From positions 1 to 39,323 of the forward strand of contig CAJXZM010000045.1 in the NCBI GenBank assembly GCA_913063125.1: a DNA stretch of 39,323 bases, written 5' to 3'. Below the pieces are notes generated by a model. It saw only the letters and a list, made by a program, of their open reading frames with translations. It was not told where the DNA came from and made no database searches. The DNA is from an uncultured Gammaproteobacteria bacterium. Its GTDB lineage: Bacteria > Pseudomonadota > Gammaproteobacteria > Pseudomonadales > Ketobacteraceae. A program made the translations under genes and the position numbers. Numbering within the stretch: the first letter of the stretch is position 1; every line of letters begins with the position of its first letter. Positions 25,297 to 32,386 of this stretch are shown here, in pieces.

Positions 25297-26426
25297 TAAC
25301 CTCCCTCCCGTATTGGCATGTTGTGCATCCAGCGTTCCATCATCACGGTTAATTGATTGGGCATATAGCCGGTATGGGAGCTAATCGCTTTGCGGGTATT
25401 TTTTGGCATCGAATCGATTAAAGCGCTCCTCGAATCTTGAGTCAGTACCTTACCACCACAACGGATAATATCTTTGGCTCCCTTTGCACCGTCCGCTCCC
25501 ATGCCCGTAAGTACGATGCCAAGCAGGCGCTCTGAAAAATACTCCGCAAACTGGCTAAATAGAAAATCAATATTGGGTGTAAATATTTGCCCCCCCGGCG
25601 GTGTAGATACATCGAATCGACCACCAACCGTTAATCCCAAGTTGCGTCCCGCAGGCACAATATAAAGATGCCCTGCGTGCATTTCACAGCGATCTTTAGC
25701 CAGCTGCGTTGGTACCCCGACCTCATCTTCTAGCCAGGATGCAAAATCACCCGAAAAACCCGGTTCAATATGTTGGCATATGACTATTGGGCACGCCGGA
25801 ACATCAGTGAGTTTTCCCAATAAAAGTGCTAACGTGGAGGGCCCCCCGGTAGAACAACCGATAACAATCACTTGCGATGAGGTTGACGAACGCTGTGGGG
25901 GGGCACGTTGAAGACTACGTGCAGGGTGCGTGTATATACTTCGTTCTAGTCCCGATAATTCTAAGTTGCTAAGGCTCTTCAACTTACTCAACAAACGGGC
26001 CCCGCTTTCTCTTAATTGTTCAGACGATACGGAACTACCAGGTTTAAATGGCAAGGTGGGGGTCTGTACATAATCTAACGCTCCAGCATTAAGGGCGGAA
26101 AAAATGAAGCTCATATTCATCGTAACCGTTGCCGTCACAATCAATATTCGTGTCTTTGGCCAATGTTGAATAATTTTTTGGGTAGCAGTCACCCCTCCCA
26201 TATTGGGCATATGGATATCCATTAATACAATATCCGCGGTCATGCGCTGAAAAAAATCGACCGCTTTTTTACCATCATTAACAGATCCAATCACCTGGTA
26301 GCGTGAGTCTGTTTCCAAAATCGCTTGCAACACAGCGGTAAGCATGGGGGAATCATTTACAATGAGTACTCTGATATTATCAGCAAGAGATGTCGTCAAT
26401 GGAGGTAACTGACCTGAATTATTCAT
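25296..26426 (-). CDS. cheB: CheB-type protein-glutamate methylesterase (WspF-like)
   Basis: A 376-residue two-domain enzyme. The receiver (about 19-140) has phospho-Asp D70 (IVLMDIHMPNMGG). Its first acidic pair is N24-D25 (IVNDSP), the variant also seen in WspF, rather than D-D. After a basic linker, the methylesterase domain (about 184-370) shows the triad Ser192 (GCSTGGPS), His219 (CQHIEPG) and Asp312 (TGMGADGAKG). It removes methyl esters from receptor glutamates and resets the array; phosphorylation by the CheA-like kinase should stimulate it. It overlaps CheA by four bases upstream and CheR by one base downstream. Confidence 0.96.
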   Translation of the reverse strand: MNNSGQLPPLTTSLADNIRVLIVNDSPMLTAVLQAILETDSRYQVIGSVNDGKKAVDFFQRMTADIVLMDIHMPNMGGVTATQKIIQHWPKTRILIVTATVTMNMSFIFSALNAGALDYVQTPTLPFKPGSSVSSEQLRESGARLLSKLKSLSNLELSGLERSIYTHPARSLQRAPPQRSSTSSQVIVIGCSTGGPSTLALLLGKLTDVPACPIVICQHIEPGFSGDFASWLEDEVGVPTQLAKDRCEMHAGHLYIVPAGRNLGLTVGGRFDVSTPPGGQIFTPNIDFLFSQFAEYFSERLLGIVLTGMGADGAKGAKDIIRCGGKVLTQDSRSALIDSMPKNTRKAISSHTGYMPNQLTVMMERWMHNMPIREGG

Positions 26427-28720
26427 AGCGTTTGTTCAGGCACAGTAAATGCGTCGATGTCTTCGCTATCAATCAGCCGCAATATCGTCTGGATCATTTC
26501 TTCCGTATCGAATTCCGATTTAACCACATACTCATTAGCGCCAGCGGTTAGTGCTGCTTGTTTATCCTCAACGCGGTCTTTGTAAGAAACAACGATGATA
26601 GGCAATTGTGCGAATTTATCTTCACCACGAACTTTCTCAATCATCTCGATACCATTCATTCGGGGCATATCAATATCACTGATAATAAGATCAAAATTAT
26701 GGGTACGTATTTTATTAAAACCGTCGACACCATCAACCGCCGTGCTAACCTCAAATCCCGCCGATTCTAAAAAGTGTTTCTCTACTTCCCTAACGGTTTG
26801 CGAATCTTCCACTACCAGAATACGCGTGGGTGATTGATCTTCTGCTTGCAACTCATTACCACTACGCACACTATCCATGCGAGTAGCACTGTCCGATAAC
26901 GTTTGGTAAAGATCCTTCATATCCACAATAAGTGCCATAGCGCCGTTGCGCAGTAACGACACACCGTCAATATTGGGTAATTTACCCAGGCGCTCGTCAA
27001 ATCGGCGACGCACAATGGCTTGCTCTTCGATAACCTGCTCCACTACCAAGGCAATCGGCGAGGTATTCCCCAGTACCAACACATACTTTTCTTCCAACGT
27101 TTGTTTTAACGGTGCCAGTCCCATGAGATTGGCGAAACTAAAGAGTGGTAAGCTTTGATCATTGATGCGCACTGTCTCACGGCCTTCGTGAAGGCGAATG
27201 TCAGCAGGATTAATACGTTGGATATTCTCCAGATCATTTTCAGGAAAGGCATAGTGTTGTATACCAAAGAAGGGGTGCTTCCCTCCCTCTACTAACAAAC
27301 ATCGCGTAAGAGACAGTGATAACGGTAGCTCTAAGGTAAAATGTGTCCCCTGTCCAAATTGACTATCGACAGCTACCCGACCTCCCACCTTTTCCACACA
27401 GGACTTCACCACATCAAGGCCAACCCCTCGGCCCGATATATCGGTGACGGAAGATGCCATCGAGAACCCAGGAAGAAACAAGAACTGGTGTTGCTCAAAG
27501 AGATCCATGGCATCCCATCGCTCCTCGGTCGTATCACCACGGCTCAGCACCTTTTTCTTAACACCCTCCATATTGATACCGCTACCATCATCTTGAATAT
27601 GGATTTGAATTTGAGCCCCCAACTGAATGGCACGAATGCTAATCCGCCCCATATGTGACTTTCCTGATTGCTGTCGTTGTTCCGATGGTTCGATACCGTG
27701 ATCGATGGCATTTCGAATTAAATGCAAAATAGGAGCACTAACAGCTTCAAGTACACCACGATCAATTCTGGTTTGTTCTCCTTCCATCGTTAATTCACAG
27801 CTCTTTCCCAACTCTTTTGCAAGATCCCTTATCATCCGAGGATAGGACGAAAAAACGTTATCCAGTGCAACTAAACGAGCTGCACTGATTTGATCATCTA
27901 ACTCTTCGGAGAGGAAGCGCATACGATTCTCTGTGCTATCCACGCAGTCCAAAGCTTCTGTCTGATTATTAATAATATGTTGGAGGGATTCGCTTAATCC
28001 ATGAAGCCCTTCTCGCTCCAGTTGGCGCTGAAATTGTGACAACCCTTGAGCAACTTTACGCATCGCGGTACGCTGTGGATCAAAAGAGCTAACAGCAATA
28101 ACCACTTCACCCGACAAGTTAAATAAGTTGTCCATGAGTCGTTCGTCGGTGCTTTTTTGATTCTTGGTTTGATTCTTGGTTTGATTCTTATTTTGATTCT
28201 TGTTTTGATCGTCAATTACACCGTTACTGGGGGCAGTACTATCTTCCGCTTTACTTGAGTCTCCCGTTTGTTGCTCACTGTTTACGTCGCTGCCTGTGTT
28301 GCTTTGACCATGATGAGCCGTACTATGAGGCACCTCTGGGTCACCTCCTTCCATATAATGTTGAACGATTTTTTCTAGCTTTTGATAGTCCGGTAGTGGT
28401 TGTTGCGCCAAACTCTGGGAAAGAATATTCTTAATCAAATCGATGGTATAGAGAGTAATATCAATCAGGATGGGGCGCTGCTTAATTTTTTTCTCTAACA
28501 GTGCATGGTAAATATCTTCCAAATGATGTGCTGTGTCCTTTATTTCATCAAATTGAATTGCCCGTGCCGCTCCTTTAATCGTATGGAATTCTCGCATTAA
28601 TCCATTGAGGATTTCATTATCCTCTGGGGCTTTCTCAAGCGCCAACGTTAGTTCTGTGGCTCTTTGCAATTCACCGTCTAGCTCAGTTTGAAAAATGGCA
28701 AGAAAATCTGATTCGTTCAT
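26423..28720 (-). CDS. cheA: CheA-type hybrid histidine kinase with C-terminal receiver (WspE-like)
   Basis: The 765-residue core kinase of the array. The Hpt domain (about 1-105) carries phospho-His46 in F-H-T-I-K-G-A-A-R. A Gln/Asn/Lys linker (about 130-195) replaces the P2 domain. The dimerisation helices and the HATPase (about 320-480; H-L-I-R-N-A-I-D-H-G-I-E and GRGVGLDVV) follow. Next come the CheW-like P5 domain (about 485-620) and a receiver (about 635-755) with the phospho-acceptor in ISDIDMPRMNG near 680. The fused receiver is the hallmark of WspE/FrzE-type kinases; it can act as a phosphate sink or as the output. It starts 15 bases after the second CheW gene and overlaps CheB by ATGA. 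Confidence 0.96.
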   Translation of the reverse strand: MNESDFLAIFQTELDGELQRATELTLALEKAPEDNEILNGLMREFHTIKGAARAIQFDEIKDTAHHLEDIYHALLEKKIKQRPILIDITLYTIDLIKNILSQSLAQQPLPDYQKLEKIVQHYMEGGDPEVPHSTAHHGQSNTGSDVNSEQQTGDSSKAEDSTAPSNGVIDDQNKNQNKNQTKNQTKNQKSTDERLMDNLFNLSGEVVIAVSSFDPQRTAMRKVAQGLSQFQRQLEREGLHGLSESLQHIINNQTEALDCVDSTENRMRFLSEELDDQISAARLVALDNVFSSYPRMIRDLAKELGKSCELTMEGEQTRIDRGVLEAVSAPILHLIRNAIDHGIEPSEQRQQSGKSHMGRISIRAIQLGAQIQIHIQDDGSGINMEGVKKKVLSRGDTTEERWDAMDLFEQHQFLFLPGFSMASSVTDISGRGVGLDVVKSCVEKVGGRVAVDSQFGQGTHFTLELPLSLSLTRCLLVEGGKHPFFGIQHYAFPENDLENIQRINPADIRLHEGRETVRINDQSLPLFSFANLMGLAPLKQTLEEKYVLVLGNTSPIALVVEQVIEEQAIVRRRFDERLGKLPNIDGVSLLRNGAMALIVDMKDLYQTLSDSATRMDSVRSGNELQAEDQSPTRILVVEDSQTVREVEKHFLESAGFEVSTAVDGVDGFNKIRTHNFDLIISDIDMPRMNGIEMIEKVRGEDKFAQLPIIVVSYKDRVEDKQAALTAGANEYVVKSEFDTEEMIQTILRLIDSEDIDAFTVPEQTL
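28156..28209 (-). repeat. 12-bp tandem repeat in the CheA linker
   Basis: Four consecutive 12-mers of the type TTTGATTCTTGG (two identical, two with changes in the last two bases) plus a partial fifth encode a run of N-Q-x-K tetrapeptides between the Hpt and dimerisation domains. Unit loss or gain keeps the reading frame. Confidence 0.88.
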
Positions 28721-28735
28721 AATAAATATGGCGCC

Positions 28736-29260
28736 TTAGTTTAGCGAAATCGACGGTGGCGCATCCTGCTGATCCGAAGAAGAACATAGCGATAACATTG
28801 AGAGTTCTTGTTCTGATAACAGCTGGTCAATAAGTACCAACTGAATCATTTCCTCGTTACTCAAGATCATGCCCTGCAAATAGTCTGGGTGAACACCCTC
28901 CACGGTGATATTGCTACGGGTGACCAGTGCCTCATAATCTTCTATACGCTCCACGCCATCAATGATCACTGCGTACCGGTGTTGGTGTTGACGTACAATG
29001 ATGAGTCGGCTTTGCTGAGTAAAATGACTACGTTCCATTTCAGCGTGATTGATAGGTGGCGGTGGTGATCGCCAGTGCCCTCCTAGTCGCTCCACAAGAT
29101 CAATTACCGGTAAGAAATCCCCCCGTAAGTTGATACCGCCATAGATAAAGCCCGGCACATCAGGAATTAGCCGTATCGCCATCATTGGTAATAATTCATC
29201 AATGCGCTGCAAAGGAATCGCAAATCGACCATTGGATAAATGAAACGTTAATGATTCCAC
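28736..29260 (-). CDS. cheW: CheW-like coupling protein (second copy)
   Basis: A 174-residue single CheW domain (about 2-150) linking receptor and CheA in the signalling array. Visible marks are LTFHLSNGRFAIPLQRIDEL, the G-G-I-N-L-R-G-D-F-L-P-V-I-D-L segment and a final R-Y-A-V-I-I-D-G-V strand. The start is a GTG at 29260, ten bases after AGGA; no ATG lies nearby. A poorly conserved acidic and Ser-rich tail follows the domain. It sits between the receptor and CheA genes, only five bases after the receptor stop, as WspB and WspD are interleaved in the Wsp operon. It differs clearly from the first CheW, which suggests separate roles. Confidence 0.93.
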   Translation of the reverse strand: MESLTFHLSNGRFAIPLQRIDELLPMMAIRLIPDVPGFIYGGINLRGDFLPVIDLVERLGGHWRSPPPPINHAEMERSHFTQQSRLIIVRQHQHRYAVIIDGVERIEDYEALVTRSNITVEGVHPDYLQGMILSNEEMIQLVLIDQLLSEQELSMLSLCSSSDQQDAPPSISLN

Positions 29261-29265
29261 TGTAA

Positions 29266-31626
29266 TTAGGTCCTAAAAGTAGCCACAGATTCTGCCAATT
29301 GATTGGCCATAATATTAATCTCAAACGCGGCTTTTACAGTTTCCTTAGCGGAAACGGCAACCATTTTACTGGATTCCGACAACTCCCCTACGCTTTGCTG
29401 AGCCTCAGTAGAAGCAACCGATTGTTCTTGAGCCCCGGCAGAAAGTTCCCCCATCTGGGATCGAATGGTATTGAGAGAATCATTGATATTGGAGAGGGTG
29501 GCCGTGGATTCTTGTACCCGATCAATGCCCGTACGAATTTCTTCTGAGGACTTATCCATGGCAACCACCGAATTTTCCGTTGCCCTCTGAATATCCCTGA
29601 CTTTGCCTGTAATATCTCCAGCGGAGTCAATGGCTCGATCGGATAATCGTCGAATTTCATAGGCCACCACACTAAAGCCTTTCCCCATTTCTCCCGCCTT
29701 ATTCGCCTCTATTGATGCGTTCATCGATAACAGGGTTGTTTGGTCAGCAACGACAGAAATAACACCGACCGCATCGTTAATACTGTCCATTTGGTCATTC
29801 AGGGATTTAATACGACCCGACGTTTGTTGCGTTGAATCTTTGATCAAACCCATGGAATCCAACAATTGGGTCGACTTGTCATTGCTAACACGCACATGAT
29901 CTGAAACTTTTTCTGCATAATTATTAATATCACTGACAATACCCGACAGTCCTCCGGCGGTTCTTGCCATCTCACTCAATGTCGCTCGAAATTGATTGAT
30001 AGAAGACGCCTGTTCATTGGCAGTGGAGGATTGTTGGTTAGCCGCTGCCTGAATTTCATTAACAGCGGACGTAATTTGCACGCTGGCATTTTTGCTACGT
30101 AACACCAACCCTTGTAAATTAATCCGCATGCGTTCAAAGGTATCCGCCAGCTGTCCAAGTTCATCTCGACTGTTGACACTGACAACTTGAGTTAAATCTC
30201 CAGAAGCGACTTGTTGCGCACCGATTAAGAGTTGATTAATGCCCGCCAGAATAGGCCTCGGTATCCATACCAACACCACTATGCCAATGAGCGTGCCTAA
30301 AATTGCCAGTAGTGATAAGTTATTCTGTGCGGACGTACTGAGATCGGCAAGATCAATTCCCATAACTTTCACTTGCCCCCAGCTTCGGGCTGATACCACT
30401 TCTGCGCTTGATAACAATTTATCACTGGTATCCTTTAAATTGTCGAGTTGACTCTTAATCTTTGCGTCAATCAGTGCCTTCGTTTGCGTAACCTTGTCGT
30501 TATTATTCGTGACCTCATTAAATATACCGACATACCTAACAAGGTTTTTACCCACGTTATCCATTTGTTGTGCTACGCGTTCATCTGTCGTGCGTGTGCG
30601 AATTTCCTTGGCTAACGCAATCGATCGATTAACAAAAACCCGCGATGCGTCGGCAAAGGATTTTTTATTGGTATCAAAATATTTTGCCGTTTGAATTTGC
30701 GCGTTTAATAATTCTTGCTGTAGGACACTCAGTAAAACGCCAATATTTACCAGCTCCACATTGTTCACAACCCCCTCATTGTTACTAGATTTACTCACCG
30801 ATGAACTGTTAGCAATTATCTTTTTAGTGTTAATCCAGTAGTCACCAACAACCCCATCAGTAATCACAAGTATTTTGTCGATTTCACTCAATAAATTTTT
30901 CTTAAAACCCGTAATTTCTTTAATCTGTGCATCAATATCCTGACGGGCTTGTTTAATACTCTTTACTTGATGGAAAAACTGAGATTCATAGGTCTCAACA
31001 AGCTCCCCAATAGTTGCGAATTCAGCACCAATACTTTTTCCGGTGCTCTTTTCCAGAACCTCTGCTAACCTGGTGACCTCTTCCAGTTGCGTTCGAATAT
31101 GAGCGGTATAACGCGTTACTCTATCCAACGACTCTTGTTCTTCTAAATAGGTAAAATCCTTTTCTGCATCACGTATTTTGTAGACCGTGGTTTTTATTTC
31201 TTCGGCCAGCTTCGCAATCTGTGATTGCTCTTTTGAAACCACAAGACTAATGTTCGATAACTCAACTAATGTTGAATAGCTATAATATCCCAAGAACGCG
31301 ATCAACAGCGTTAGCAATAAGAATGCACCGGTCAATTTATTTTTAATAGACCAACCCATTGCCTGCGTTGTGGTACCACCAGCGCCTGAAACACTCGCCT
31401 GCTGTATTCCACTGCTTCTACTTTTACTATCTCTACTATTACTATCTCTACTATGACGACCTCGAAGCGTGCTGGCGGGAGAGGCACTGAAGGATTCACT
31501 TGTCATGCCCTCCTGGTCAGCACTCTCAATGGGGTGCCCACTGTTAACACCATCATGTTCAGGCATAACAAACCCACTGTCTTTTGAAGAATGGTTTTCA
31601 CCGGGAGTTAAATCATCGTTACTCAT
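29266..31626 (-). CDS. Methyl-accepting chemotaxis protein with long N-terminal cytoplasmic tail
   Basis: A 786-residue transmembrane receptor. TM1 lies near 97-119 and TM2 near 432-453. Between them is a periplasmic helical region of about 310 residues, rich in Lys and Gln and coiled-coil-like. A HAMP domain (about 454-506; GDLTQVVSVNSRDELGQL) and the signalling hairpin (to 786) follow. The hairpin tip (near 645) reads SIEANKAGEMGKGFSVVAYE; the usual V-V-A-D-E has Tyr for Asp, a divergence seen in non-flagellar receptors. The first 95 residues before TM1 are unusual: polar, Ser-rich and with R-D-S-N-S-R-D-S-K-S repeats. No C-terminal CheR pentapeptide is present, fitting a TPR-bearing CheR. 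Confidence 0.95.
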   Translation of the reverse strand: MSNDDLTPGENHSSKDSGFVMPEHDGVNSGHPIESADQEGMTSESFSASPASTLRGRHSRDSNSRDSKSRSSGIQQASVSGAGGTTTQAMGWSIKNKLTGAFLLLTLLIAFLGYYSYSTLVELSNISLVVSKEQSQIAKLAEEIKTTVYKIRDAEKDFTYLEEQESLDRVTRYTAHIRTQLEEVTRLAEVLEKSTGKSIGAEFATIGELVETYESQFFHQVKSIKQARQDIDAQIKEITGFKKNLLSEIDKILVITDGVVGDYWINTKKIIANSSSVSKSSNNEGVVNNVELVNIGVLLSVLQQELLNAQIQTAKYFDTNKKSFADASRVFVNRSIALAKEIRTRTTDERVAQQMDNVGKNLVRYVGIFNEVTNNNDKVTQTKALIDAKIKSQLDNLKDTSDKLLSSAEVVSARSWGQVKVMGIDLADLSTSAQNNLSLLAILGTLIGIVVLVWIPRPILAGINQLLIGAQQVASGDLTQVVSVNSRDELGQLADTFERMRINLQGLVLRSKNASVQITSAVNEIQAAANQQSSTANEQASSINQFRATLSEMARTAGGLSGIVSDINNYAEKVSDHVRVSNDKSTQLLDSMGLIKDSTQQTSGRIKSLNDQMDSINDAVGVISVVADQTTLLSMNASIEANKAGEMGKGFSVVAYEIRRLSDRAIDSAGDITGKVRDIQRATENSVVAMDKSSEEIRTGIDRVQESTATLSNINDSLNTIRSQMGELSAGAQEQSVASTEAQQSVGELSESSKMVAVSAKETVKAAFEINIMANQLAESVATFRT
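31424..31453 (-). repeat. 15-bp tandem repeat in the receptor's N-terminal tail
   Basis: Two exact copies of TTACTATCTCTACTA (plus-strand reading) encode the doubled S-R-D-S-N/K block before TM1. Like the CheA and CheR repeats, the unit length is a multiple of three. Confidence 0.8.
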
Positions 31627-31673
31627 GGTTAAATTCTCTGTGTTAGCCTATCGGCTATTTTGTAAATACACGA

Positions 31674-32198
31674 TTATTCGTTGATACAACTAATGAGTTC
31701 AGCAAAATTCAATTTCGACACCCCTTTGCCCTCGTATTCGCTGACGGCTTCAACAAAGCGGGAGTGGTAGTGCTGTTGCTCGCCATCCCCGAGGGATTGC
31801 CATTCTGATAGCCCAGTGACTTTAACAATCGAATCGATGAGAAACCCGGCCAACTGACCGTCGCTGTCTTTCAGCACAAGTACACGCTGCTGATCATGAA
31901 GGGACTCTGCGGGAGGTAGCCCAATTGCTTGCCCCGTGTCCACCAACACCATTGGTTCGCCACGAATGCTAATAAGACCAATGACATGGCGCTTAATAGA
32001 AGGAATTGCAACGCCGCCGGTTACCGTTGCTATTTCATCCAACTCCTTCATGGATAAAGCAAAAATCTCGTTACCTAAAGAGAATAATAACCATTGTTCT
32101 TGTTCTAACGTGACCTCTCCTTTCACCTTCCCATAATGGGCAGCCATTTGATCCAATTGGCTTTGCGTTAAAAACGCTACATCAGTGCTAGTTTCCAT
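31674..32198 (-). CDS. cheW: CheW-like coupling protein (first gene of the operon)
   Basis: A 174-residue CheW protein. After about 30 N-terminal residues the domain begins EQEQWLLFSLGNEIFALSMK. It shows G-L-I-S-I-R-G-E-P-M-V-L-V-D-T and a closing strand LAGFLIDSIVKV; an acidic tail ends the protein. It would bridge receptor and CheA. It leads the minus-strand operon, 47 bases before the receptor gene, so the operon promoter must lie in 32,199-32,386, shared with the divergent GGDEF-EAL gene. Paired CheW proteins flanking one receptor gene are a Wsp-type arrangement. Confidence 0.93.
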   Translation of the reverse strand: METSTDVAFLTQSQLDQMAAHYGKVKGEVTLEQEQWLLFSLGNEIFALSMKELDEIATVTGGVAIPSIKRHVIGLISIRGEPMVLVDTGQAIGLPPAESLHDQQRVLVLKDSDGQLAGFLIDSIVKVTGLSEWQSLGDGEQQHYHSRFVEAVSEYEGKGVSKLNFAELISCINE

Positions 32199-32386
32199 CC
32201 TATTGATCCATGGCCCGCTATTAATGACTTACATTTAATGACTTACACTTAATGAGAAGCCGCCTCTATCTAGTAGGTTTAGTTGAGATCACGAATCTAG
32301 TCAAAAAACATTACTTTAGTCACAAGCTAAGCTAGGCTGAAGGGAGATGCCTGTTTTACTTGTAATACCTCCGTTGGGAAATTTCT
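32199..32386. promoter_or_regulatory. Divergent control region of the chemosensory operon and GGDEF-EAL gene
   Basis: These 188 bases separate two genes transcribed away from each other and must hold both promoters. The left part is a 14-bp tandem repeat. On the right, GGGAAA lies eight bases before the ATG of the GGDEF-EAL gene. No confident -35/-10 pair could be assigned. Confidence 0.5.
32221..32256. repeat. 14-bp direct repeat upstream of the chemosensory operon
   Basis: TTAATGACTTACAT (32221-32234) and TTAATGACTTACAC (32235-32248) are followed by a partial third copy TTAATGAG. The array starts 23 bases upstream of the first CheW start, in the likely leader or promoter. Copy-number change would alter promoter or leader spacing. 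Confidence 0.85.

Noticed and set aside
24431-28209. Short repeats in CheR and CheA considered as a CRISPR array.
   Set aside because: The units are 12-15 bases, contiguous without spacers and in frame with coding sequence.
21611-32198. A flagellar chemotaxis operon.
   Set aside because: CheA carries its own receiver and lacks P2, CheR has TPRs, two CheW genes flank the receptor, CheB has the N-D receiver variant and no CheY, CheZ or flagellar gene is present; Wsp/ACF type fits better.
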